DNA of 64,000 nt from Lineus longissimus (Eukaryota; Nemertea; Pilidiophora; Heteronemertea; Lineidae): assembly GCF_910592395.1 (NCBI RefSeq), contig NC_088310.1:19103501-19167500 (forward strand), written 5' to 3'. Within the stretch, counting starts at the first letter, position 1. Every line of letters begins with the position of its first letter. Shown piece by piece: positions 28,720 to 39,109 of the stretch. Below the pieces are notes generated by a model. The model did not search any database, was not told where the DNA came from, and saw only the letters and a program-made list of their open reading frames with translations. Made by a program: the position numbers and the translations under genes.

Positions 28720-29757
28720 CGTCGTCCGTTAGCAGGGCACGTTTCGTAACTGTTAGAGCTATTGAGTTGAAACTTGGTACACATGTACCCTTATGTAATG
28801 ACACCTGGGAGACCAAGTTTCGGTCCGATTCGTTTCATGGTTTGGCCACCAGGGGGCCAAACGTTAATAGTGAAAATATGCAATATCTCCCTTAATAGTA
28901 GTCGGGAAATTTTGAAAAAAATATGGTAGGTACTTCTAGCAAAGGTGCATCATATATCCTCCGGGTTTTTGATTTGACCTCCTTTTCAAGGTCACAGAGG
29001 TCAAATGGTGTAAATTGGCCGTTAGGATGTAACGATGGCACGTTTCTAAACTGCAATGACTATTGATACCAAATTTGGTACACATTTACCCCTTAGTCAG
29101 GTGATCTCAGGGACGAAAGTTTGGTCCAATATGATTCACCACTTGACCACCAGGGGGCAAAATCCAAAAACCTTAAAAATGTGATTATTCCTTAACTTCT
29201 TGCCCGATTGCCACCAATTTGATATCATGGGTACATCTAACCACCATACAGTATATGTCACACAGGTTTTTAATTTGACCTTCTTGTCAAGGTCACAGAG
29301 GTCAAATGGCGTAAATTCGCCGTCAGGCCGTAACTATGGCATGTTTCTTAACTGCAATGACTATTGATCACAAATTAAGTACACATGTACCCCTTGGTCA
29401 GGTGATCTCAGGTACCGAAGTTTGGTGCGATCTGATTTGCCGTTTGGCCTCCAGGGAGGGGGCCAAATCCTAAATTCTTCAAAATGCCATTATTCCTAGT
29501 AATGACTTGCCCGATTGGCACCAATTTTATATCATAGGTACATCTAATTCTAACATCCATTCAATGTGTCACCCGGGTCTTCTTTGATTTGACCTACTTT
29601 TCAAGGACACAGGGTGAATGTACTGTAAATTGGCCATTTTGGGGAAATTGTAATTGCTTGGACCTACATCAAACCTAACACTACATGACACAAGACCATG
29701 TTCTTTATCCATCTTTCCTCCACATGAGGTGAGCACAATGGCCCTGGCCATTTCATT
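28577..29757 (+). mobile_element. Helentron-like non-autonomous repeat element
   Basis: The element opens with a perfect 11-bp hairpin (28577-28587 with 28592-28602, loop TAGC). It continues with a (CGT)n microsatellite, then three diverged units of about 300 bp starting near 28738, 29036 and 29337. Each unit repeats the themes aactgcaatgactattg, a cc-agg-gg-ccaa block and tcaaggtcacagaggtc. It closes near 29717-29750 with gaggtgagc and a short GGCC..GGCC palindrome. Elements with this opening, microsatellite and repeated core are widespread in mollusc and other marine invertebrate genomes. The architecture matches Helentron-associated elements, though that assignment is my inference. No protein is encoded; open frames across the microsatellite are artefacts. 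Confidence 0.75.
28619..28731. repeat. (CGT)n microsatellite
   Basis: A nearly pure trinucleotide array (uninterrupted from about 28631 to 28719, roughly 29 units) with imperfect CGTCC units at both ends. It lies inside the dispersed element and gives poly-Arg, poly-Ser or poly-Thr in conceptual translation; these are not genes. Confidence 0.97.
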
Positions 29758-30490
29758 TGCTATTTGTTTTTATTGCAAAAAACTGTTTCAGGAAAAAAAC
29801 AATTATGTAGGGAAATATTTAACATTACAACTACCAACACTATTCCCCCCAAATCAAACTGGTCACTTATTTATTCCTTATGGCCAATCACATTACCTAC
29901 TTGGATTAACCCTTCACCATTTGACACCTTTGTTTGATTGTTTGGAGCAACAAAAGACTATGCCAACCTTGAAAGAATGTACTATGGGTGTGTTACATAA
30001 AACCACTACCTGTCATATTTCATACCTTCCAATGCTTGCTTTGGCTTTGACTGTGCAGTGCAGGCTGAACATCCATTCCAGCAATGAGCACATGGTTTTG
30101 CTCCAATTTTGACTTATTTCAACATCTGAAATAGCAAAATTACTTGTGTTTAGCACAAATCTTCTACAAGGTGGGTATCACCTTCTGTCAAACTGAATCT
30201 TGATGTTATTCGTGTTTTATTTTTGTAGGCCTAATGGATTTTTGAAGAGGGCAACTTGTCTTTGTATTTTCCCCTTGTATTTTTGGATGGAAAAATTAAT
30301 TCTGTTGATTGAGCTCATATGATCCAATATGCAGGTATCATTCAACACAGAGAAAGAATCTACCTCCAGGAACCTTTAACTTCTGACACCAGAATCCTAC
30401 CAAACGCCACAAATCGTACAAGATTCTGTTTTTGGAGGTGAAAATTGTAGTCCAGAGGTGACAATGTCCTCCGGGTATTACTTTTGGCTA
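29758..30490. other. Intergenic, nothing recognised
   Basis: A plus-strand frame of 152 codons (29654-30112) begins inside the repeat element and has no family resemblance or splice context. I treat it as chance. Confidence 0.4.
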
Positions 30491-30492
30491 AA

Positions 30493-30615
30493 CTTTAGAA
30501 TCCCCGATCGGAAATGACGTAGTTTGATCGCATTCAACTATAAATCCATTGAACGGTGGTGCTTGGTTAGTCAACCGATGACCTTTTTTTGGGGTGTGAT
30601 CAGGGATTCTAAACT
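30493..30615. repeat. MITE-like element with about 16-bp terminal inverted repeats
   Basis: TTTAGAATCCCCGATC at the left is matched by an inverted copy near 30597-30614 with about two mismatches. The interior is about 90 bases and encodes nothing recognisable. Size and ends fit a miniature inverted-repeat element, but no target-site duplication was confirmed. Confidence 0.5.
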
Positions 30616-30759
30616 CGTTCCTTACTTTTACCATAGAGGCCCTTACACCATCCGGAGGGACTAACGGACAGACACCACTCAAATAGTTATTCTACTATAA
30701 GTCACCTAAGCTAAAAATGAAAAAATGCTCTCAACTTAAGGAATTTGGAACCAAACATT

Positions 30760-31590
30760 TGTGCCAATTTATCATTACAGATGACGCACACCTTGTCAGC
30801 AATTGCAACGAAAGATTCTCACTGGTATGGTTTGCAAGGTGAAGGGTTACATGTAGGTATATAAGATTCTGACTTTCCGATTGGTTGAGAGGTGCCACTG
30901 TCAAATGACAAAAGATATGAGGATTGCATGCTTTTGCGCAAAAGAACTGGAGAGTACAATCGAGTCACCAAATCAGGAGGCCATATTTGAAGCGCGTGAT
31001 GCCATCTCATTGGATGCTAGTTTTGGGTTGATCACAAGTTTTGCTGACGTTGATTACATGAGTACAAGGCCGCAGCTGTTGTTCTGATGGTCCTATTGGA
31101 TTTTACATACAAACTACTGGCTATTCTTACGACAGTCATATTCACTTTTGTGTCTTTATCCTAACCCTAACCCAGACCTGAACCCTTCCTCCTGGCACTA
31201 ACCCAAACCCAAACACTTCCCCACACCAATCTCAACTTCCTAAATCCCAAAATTGCATAAATCCTAGTTATAACTAGTCGTAAGAATGGCAACTTTGTAT
31301 AAAATAAAAGGAATAAAGTCTATCAATTCCATGAAGGAAACGTAATTCATGACTAAAAATGATGTATTTCAACATCATATTTAGGCAGTAATTTCATGAC
31401 TTAAAACACATAGAATTGCTGTAATATTGCATTATGCATTTGTTCCAATTTATCATTACAGATGCCACAAACCTTTTCCGCAATTGCAACCGAAGATTTT
31501 TGGATGAATCGCAAGATCATCGTTGAAGGGTATGCATCAAGTAACAACTTGCCCAAATTGTTGATTGAGTTGCCACTGTCAATTTTTTTT
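30760..31590 (+). repeat. Diverged direct duplication (about 145 bp, two copies)
   Basis: Copies at about 30767-30906 and 31443-31590 share TTTATCATTACAGATG, then a GCAATTGCAAC..GAAGATT block and end in TTGCCACTGTCAA-like sequence. Divergence and small gaps suggest age. An ATTACAG|ATG acceptor-like edge opens both copies, so duplicated exons are conceivable, but neither keeps a long open frame. Confidence 0.55.
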
Positions 31591-32999
31591 ACCGTTATTA
31601 GAATAAAATAGTAAAACAATGCTATTGAAGGCCACAAGTGAAAAGTCAGTCCCCAGATGTGTCACTCTTAGTTACAGCAAAGGAATGAACTGACAATGCT
31701 AATGGCAGATTTGCCTGCAATCAGTGCTTCAGTTTCAAACCAATAGCATGTGGTGAAAACTGATAGAAGCCATGCACTGAATTTGAATATTGTAAGTATG
31801 ACTGGTGAAAGATATAACAAACCAATAAGCAATTGTCATAGACCAAGCCTTATCAATGAGGTATAAACTAATACTGAAATTTAAAAAATATTACAAATCA
31901 CATACAACTTTTATCCCAATTGCAAGGACCTTTTCATGTGCACTTTCCTGAGAGATCAAGGAATTAAAACTACCTTGTCTATATTTTGCCATTTTTTATC
32001 CAAAGAATATTTTTTTATAAAATGCACAAATAAAGCCACTGCTACAATGTACACCAAGTTTTGAACATGTTATATAGATTGACAGTGACCCCCTCCATCA
32101 GCAATTCATGCCAGTGGATTTTCAAAAGTCATAACTTTGTGTGTGTGTGTGTTTGAGACGGGATAGGAAAAGGGTGCGGGAGGTCATGTGGGGGGGGGGG
32201 GGGGGGGGAGGGGAAATGGTGACCATTGTGAGAGAGTTGGAAGTGTGTCTGATCACTGACTTGCTAATTTTGTAGCTATTATTGTTATTCTAGTTGTTAG
32301 AGTAGTTATCGTAGTTATCTAGCTATCGTAGTTATCTAGCTATCATAGTTGTTATTCTTTTGGTTCCTGCTTATGATCTATTTTAACCTCTTCAGCTTTC
32401 AGTTGTCCAGGCCAGGCCAGGTGACCAATGACGATGATAGATCGGGTTCGATTCAAGCTATACGCTTGGTGTATTTGGTTATCGTGACTGGCGACTTGAG
32501 TCTAACTCATCTCATTTCCAAAGCGCGGTGGCTGGGTCCCAGGCATGCTTGCCTCTTTGTTCCACGGTCCTCATCTAAGTTTCGACGGTGATGACATGGA
32601 CTTAGGTTCAAGGAACGTGTTCCCCTTGAGTCATTGTGGTTGATTGATGGGGGCAATAAACAGTTGCGTGTCGCTAGTCGTTCAATTGGTCCCCTTGTTT
32701 TAGAGTGTTGGCGGGATAAGTCGTACGAATGTTAACAATAGTATGCAATAGCTGGCCAGCGATCCCCTACCTGATCTCGAGGGGGATGGAATGACTGGGT
32801 GATAGGCCTGTTGTTAACCTGCGGAATTTCGTCGGACGAAATGTCAGGCGTGTCCGTGTGGGTATTGTGCTAAACCAGTTTAGTACTAATGACGAAGACA
32901 TTGGGCTCTTTGAATAACAACAGTGTCCTTGACCTCCTTGTGCCACACAAAGCTAATAATATATGCCCCCTGAAATCGACAAGACGGCGATGAAGAAGG
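31591..32999. other. Simple repeats and unassigned DNA
   Basis: The stretch holds a short GT run near 32138, a homopolymer of about 19 G (32190-32208) that could form G-quadruplex DNA, and a 17-bp tandem GTAGTTATCTAGCTATC with about 2.5 copies (32308-32350). No recognised coding sequence. Confidence 0.6.
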
Positions 33000-34227
33000 A
33001 GAGCCGGCCTCCAACTCGTCAGCCGAGAAGACACTGGATGGACCCCAAGAAGATGTTGCTGCTAATGTTGGAGCCATACAGGGTAAGCATCACTTAGTCC
33101 TCAGTTACATCTGAATTAAAAGAAACATTACAAAGATGTTAAAATATCTCCGAAAAAAGTATCAATCTGACGTACAATTTCAACTTTTATACGTATTGGG
33201 GACTGCCACACTCAATTCTGTTCATACAGTGTTGAAACTGCTTCAACCAATTGAAACGTGTAGTCTGGGCGTTAAAGCGTATCAAAACAGGTCTATTGGC
33301 AGAGAGCATGCTCACTAGCTTGTTCCTGTCATGATTATCTTCTAATTACAACAAAGGGCAGGGACATTCATCCGCGAAAGGCACGTTACTTCAAAATATG
33401 GCAAGAGTTTCACTTTTCAAATCAAATTGCATGCGCATTAGGTGTGGTGCAGCCGTTTCGAAACTGGTGTAGCCAATTCGTATTCCGGAGAGTGCTCTCT
33501 GGAAAACAATTTTAAATCGGATTCAGTGTGAATGCATCATGCAGTCGAAACACTCAGAAATTAGATAAACCCCTCAACAAAAAATGTGATTTTTTTCAGG
33601 TGGCCGAGCCAACATTGTACAAGGGCCACAAGGACAAGGGACACAAAGACAAGGGACACAAGGACAAGGGACACAAGGAACACAAGGACAAGGGACATAA
33701 AAGGCGATGTTGCAGTCTACAGGTTGAGCATCACTTAGTCCTGGTTGATATTATATCTACATTAATGAAACAAACTTCATAACTGTCCAACCAGCAGTTA
33801 AGGAGAGAGAAAAATCATTTTTCATGTCTCCGAACCTGCACCCTGGTGGCCAAGTCATGAACTTTTATCCCCGTGTGATGTCATCTGAACGTAACAGCCA
33901 AATGAGCAACATGACCTCGATGATCTTGATTAGTTGGACAAATCTTGAGTTACATTTTATGTATGGTTATTACTATATTAGTAATATCAGACATGAGCAT
34001 GGATATACAAGGTGACAACCATCTCAGTCAAATGAAAAGAAGAAGAAAATCTTTTGGTTTCAATCTATTCATTTTGAGATAGGTCCTTGAATGTATTTTT
34101 CCTGTTATCTAGCTGAGATGATGGCTGTCGAGAAGACCATGAACCACTCAACCAAGATCTACAATTCGTGCTATGTAGATGTCACTCTCAAAGATTTTGG
34201 ATGACGAAGGAATCCAATGCATATATG
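33000..34227 (+). pseudogene. Candidate exons of an unrecognised gene, frame disrupted
   Basis: An exon-like segment ending at a good donor (about 33080, ACAGG|gtaagc) encodes an acidic stretch containing EGEPASNSSAEKTLDGPQED. It joins in phase 1 to a segment starting after ctgttatctag (34114), which encodes AEMMAVEKTMNHSTKIYNS and continues to VTLKD. The second segment then meets a stop. One base fewer in a run of four T (about 34192-34195) would keep it open to the donor at 34227. The frame break could be a decayed gene, a sequencing error or proof that the model is wrong. The upstream acceptor for the first segment is weak. I do not recognise the family. Confidence 0.3.
33624..33700 (+). 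repeat. 15-bp minisatellite, possibly in an exon
   Basis: About five imperfect copies of GGACAAGGGACACAA, one shortened, follow a good acceptor (tttttttcag at about 33600). In one frame they encode a Gly-His-Lys-Asp-Lys repeat; the other frames are also partly open. The sequence just after the array (ACAGGTTGAGCATCACTTAG) is nearly the same as that at the donor near 33080, suggesting a duplicated exon edge. Confidence 0.6.
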
Positions 34228-37200
34228 GTAAGTATAAATAGGTGACAGGACAGCTAGTATATGAGTGAACAGTCGCCATGGGCTGGGTTCGTTTCATTAA
34301 GTTGCAAAATGGTGGATTTTATCTTCAAACTGCACAAGCAACCTCAGTTTGGAATTGAATTGCAAATCAAGTGTCAAGTAGTAAAGCGTTGTGGTGATCT
34401 GTATCAAGGCTTTTAGAAAATTAAGACCAGAATACATTTCTTAAATAACATCCAACTCAGGCCCTTCCAGAAACTAGCGATGATTTTTGAAAAACCCACT
34501 TCAGCCGCCTTGTTTTGATCGACCCGATTATTTGGGCAGAGATGCGCTATACTAACGATACCCACATATTGCTGGAAGACTTCAGTAACTTCAGAGAGAT
34601 TTCGCACATCGATTGGGAAACCTTGGACCTGCATGTACCCTACTCATGAAACCGAACAAACTCAGCCCTAAAGTGTATTTACAGGGTGGGCCAATAAATA
34701 TTCCATATGTTCTGTGGCTGCACTGAAAATAGACAGGCTATTAGATTTTCCATCTATGGTTTTGTCACTGCATCGCTCCTTACTAAACACAAACTGTGTC
34801 AAAAATAGTAAAAGAGCCGCAGTTGTGCAGTGGTTTGGGTCTCTGACAAGCAGTCATTCAACTCCCGGGCACACTGGTTGAAAATGCTCAGGTTGTAGTG
34901 CTGATTGAGCAGCTAATCTGAGTTCCAGTTCCACTGAAAGCTCTCAGCATAGACTGGGGAAAGATTTAGAAGTTAAGGGTGACAATCTCAACCCAGTTGT
35001 TGATATCAATCAAGACTAGAAACCAGAAACTTGCAAATTATACTTTTGGGACAGACAAGATGTCGAGACGCGATGAGATAAGGGGCTGAGTGAGGGCTTC
35101 AACTTAAGGGGTACGCCATTTGTTATTACTGGTGGTCCAGGAAAATAGAATTGCAGTTAATACACAATGCTGTAGAACAGTTATTATGCATACGAGTTTG
35201 CTGAAACTGGGTGCTTCTGGTATTTGTTCATTGTATTTCTATACAACGGCAGTGGCAGTGCCAGTGCTGAAATCTATATTTAGTACATATTTGTGCAGTT
35301 GGAAATTTCAATTTCAATTACAAACTTCTTGTTTTTAATGAACGGTGTAGGATTTATGGGTTGTGATTCTATCGTAAACTACTTTGGTGAATTTGATGAA
35401 ACCGAATGAAAGGCCCTTATGGCACATGCATTAATTATGGTAGAACAATGGAGTTACCTTAAATTTTGTTTTCCAGTCGCTCACAGATACGGCAGACGAC
35501 TGAGAGTCGAGTGGATTCAGTGGATCGAATGGTTGTGCTGAAGGATGTCCATGTGCAGGAGTGACGAACCACAGTTCAGCAAACGATGCCTTGACACTGA
35601 CCAATTCAAGGAGAACCTTCGCTAAGATCAGGAAGGGAACCTGTTTGCTATGTGGATGGATTGAACACTTAAATGTCTGTCATTCTATAGACTATAATGA
35701 CAATTTTCTGATGGACTATAGTGACAATCTAACTCCAAAGGGGACTCTCTGGACTTAGGGAAAGCTACGGACATAGAGCCCTGACATGATATCCTGCAGC
35801 CACCATGAGGACAGCCTATCTCATACCTTCGGAAGGATGCCATCACACGGTAATATAAACAAATCAATTTCAGTTTTTCAAATGTCCTTGATTAGGTGTA
35901 GCCTGATTTAGCGATCGTGAGCTCTCTGTTGAGGAACAATTTTCCAATGTTGTTTTTGGGATACCAATCACAGTGTGATTTTCATCAAACTCACAATGAT
36001 GATAGTTTGGACCAATCTTAATTAGTAAAACAATACACTGTTGCAAAATGTGCAAAAAGAAGACAATAAGGAATACACGTTCTAAACATGTTTAAAGCTT
36101 GCTCCTCCATATGATTGCATCATTCAGAAATATGGTTTTTAAAGGAGAAATGCTTTGAAAACATGAAAACAGTCATACTTTCAATGACTACACAAAGGGG
36201 TCAGGGCAAAGGAACAGCCTCATTGTGTTCACGGTACAATTTAAACAATACCAATTTTTTTCTCGAAGCACATTGCCCCTTATGTATTACTGAGGACGAG
36301 GTTTGTCTTTTCTTGTAACAATGCCATTGTGGCATGGGGAACAGAAATATGGAAGCGTGACTTCAGTTTTTCCTATAGGCAACAGGCAAAGGGTCTCAAT
36401 TCAATGGATTATACTTATCATGTACTATATAGTTATGGAACCTAAAGGCATAGTCCTATTGAGACCAAAGACGTATGCTAGAATAATTTGCCCCTGTGAC
36501 ACTCTATCCTGGGACAGATATTCCTGCTACACCAGAATCCTTAATAGCGTCCTATCTGATCTTCCACATTTTCTTAAGATGGGTATACGGTAGGGTGTGG
36601 TCTATTTCTGGTCAGCATCAGTCGACCGGGGGCTGCACCTGGGACAAATGTCTAAATAGTCATCTACAGACCCATCCGCTGACAAAATATCCAGTTAGAC
36701 CAGCAGCTATGAATGATAATAATCACAACTTCATCACAAGTCTGCATCTCCCAATAATCGCAATCATCACAGAGTCCTTGCTTTGTAGACTTGGAATCAG
36801 AATTGGAATCAAAATTGTAATAGCTGTAGTCATTGAGTGACCTAAGCTTAAACGAATTACCAGAGACAATAGTGCCGGGCACTTACGAAAATGCCGCACC
36901 TGACCACAACAAAGGTCGTTATGAGGTGATATACAATCTTGTGATGTCACACAATGCTGGCCTACATCAGGGGCGGATCCAGGATTATGAGAACGGGTGA
37001 CTGCTGAGCTTAGGGCACAGCATGAACACCATAGCGAACCGTTCATTTTTCTCTCACAAGAAAAACCTCTTTTTTTTTAAAGTCAGCAGAAAATGGGGGG
37101 AAGCCCCCCCCCCTCTTAAGCCGCTGTACATGGACGAATGCAGTTTCTTCTGGTGGGAATGGCCAGCCAAACATGCATGGAGCCATAGTAGCCTCATGTG

Positions 37201-37500
37201 ACCTGATATCCGCTGAGGAGTTTCTGGATTGTTTGAAAATGCTCAAAGTGGTTACAGTAATGAAGAGCGGAGTGCATCTCTGATTTTCTTATCTTACTCT
37301 TTAATAAACTTCTTGGTTGTAATGTCCTCAATATCCTTACAAAGTCAAAGGAATGACAGTGGGAGCTTGAATCACGTTAATCTTATTGGAAAACTGTTCA
37401 GGCACTAATTTGTAATGAGCATGAATATCAATTGCTAGCTGATAAACACAACAGCTAGAGACTCTGTAGTGGTCCCTTAAGGAAGTGACGGTCAGGGTCT
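34228..37500. other. Unassigned DNA with scattered exon-like signals
   Basis: A good acceptor at about 35476 (tgttttccag) is followed by up to 28 open codons but no clear donor. A short HCPLC..EDE peptide near 36270-36300 is reminiscent of a LINE zinc knuckle but too short to call. Otherwise only chance frames. Confidence 0.3.
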
Positions 37501-37506
37501 CTATAG

Positions 37507-37759
37507 AATAATAAAATAAATAATAGTCGGCGCTTATATAGCGCTCGAATTACTCAATAGCTGGGTATTCTCAAGCACTTTGGGACTATCATCATCCCGG
37601 TCTCCACAGAAGTCAATCTGGGGTTTCAAGGAGCAGCTACAAAGCGCTCATTCTTGAACTCGACCAGTAGGAGAAACAAAGTGACGATTAAGCCGGGAAT
37701 CGAACCCACGACCTCCGGATCATGAGTCCGACTCTCTACCACTGCGCCACCGCGTCTCC
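37507..37759 (-). mobile_element. tRNA(Met)-like SINE
   Basis: On the minus strand the head has an A box TGGCGCAGTGG (complement of 37739-37749) and a B box GGTTCGATTCC (complement of 37696-37706). A well-formed anticodon arm carries loop CTCATGA, anticodon CAT (Met). The tRNA-like part is followed by a roughly 180-base body containing AGCGCTATATAAGCGC and a TTATTATTTATTTTATT tail, features common at SINE 3' ends. A flanking target-site duplication was not obvious. A functional tRNA is unlikely because the body is continuous with the head. Confidence 0.85.
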
Positions 37760-39060
37760 GTTGAACCACACACCATATCAATACGAGGTAGGCCAATATC
37801 AAAGAATGTAATTGTGTTGAGGTCCATCGAGTACCCCTTTGCCTATCGTCAGTTCTTGCAATGGGGCCAAAAAATGGGTTATTCTTCGACCTCGATCAAC
37901 TCCCTGAAATCTTTCCAATATATCTTAGCAAGGATTTATCATAACTCGGGTTGCAAGTATCAACTCAATCACGCCATTCAGAATTGTGACATTTGGTTTA
38001 TTCAAATGACTATCAATCAAACTCAATGCAATTAAACTTTTCTAAACTAATAAAATTCTATCATTATAATCTTGATGAATTTAATCATCACATGGAGTTA
38101 GAGGGGCAGACTTTTCTTGAGTGAAGTGCTATTATTCCATGAAATGAACCTTTAAAAATTGTAAATCTTGCATGATTGATAGGTATACGGTTTTGGTAAG
38201 ACAACCTAAAACCTCCAGCTTGGTATCAATTACAAAATCCCAAAAATGACTTGGAAAATGTTCCTTAACAAAACTTCTCAAATTCTACAGTCCGTTACCT
38301 CCCTCTGAAACTAAGAACTTAATCTGCTGATTTTCTAACGATTGGCATGTCAAGGAGGGATACAGATTTGTGTATCTTGCTCATCCAAAGCAGCACTGAG
38401 AGTGAGAGATACTCCTGAACGACGGCTGTAGAGAAGTTGTCCATTGATCTATACCAGGGCACCATGGCCTCTTGACATTGAATTATCAACTTGACATGTG
38501 CACCTACATATGTACAACCTTAATTTCATGTTGTCTTTTTCTTTTCAGCATGATGAGCCATCCCACTGGAGGGAGAAGGATGTTGTTGACCCAGCACATC
38601 CCAACCATGCTCCCATCGCCGTCAAGTAACAGTACGACGGTTAGATTGTATTTTGTCACCGTAGGCTTTATCGTTTTATCAAAATATCTGATTGAAAGGT
38701 GATTGAATGAAAATTCAAATTTTTCTGATGGTGAGAAGGCAAATATTTACCTATGACAAGCATAGATTATTTTAATCTGTGTTTGGTTATGATCATGACT
38801 TGTGCCATGGTTCAAAATCTTACACTTTTCAAAGAAGGAATTGAAATTATGGGGGGTTGGGTTGTTTCTTGCTAACAAGGGAGCAAATAAGGCACAGAAT
38901 GAATAACAATTTGGTGGGGGTGGGGTTGTTTGTGGCTACCAGAGGAGCCAACAGCCGCCTTGGGCATATCAGGACCCTGAAATTCTTTTCAGGCTAAAGT
39001 TATCAAAAAATCACCGGATTCATCAGATATTCATTTGATTATATCCATCACTTTTGACAT
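37760..39060. other. Unassigned DNA with one orphan terminal-exon candidate
   Basis: A strong pyrimidine tract and acceptor (tttttcttttcag, exon edge about 38550) are followed by an open frame of 26 codons. It encodes HDEPSHWREKDVVDPAHPNH plus six more residues and then TAA at about 38628. This reads like a real C-terminal exon, but no matching upstream exon was found and I cannot name it. Confidence 0.3.
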
Positions 39061-39066
39061 GGGGTC

Positions 39067-39109
39067 CATGTGTTCTTGTTTCGCTGACCCCACGAAACAA
39101 GAACACATG
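39067..39109. repeat. Perfect 17-bp hairpin
   Basis: Bases 39067-39083 (CATGTGTTCTTGTTTCG) are the exact reverse complement of 39093-39109, with a 9-base loop. It is a strong isolated stem-loop in noncoding DNA. Confidence 0.85.

Noticed and set aside
28521-28895. Open frames coding poly-Arg, poly-Ser or poly-Thr
   Set aside because: They are translations of the (CGT)n microsatellite inside a dispersed repeat.
31158-31180. Interstitial telomeric repeat (CCCTAACCCTAACCC)
   Set aside because: Only about two and a half units; too short to mean a telomere fusion.
37690-37759. Genuine initiator or elongator tRNA(Met) gene
   Set aside because: The tRNA-like head is continuous with a SINE body and an AT-rich tail.
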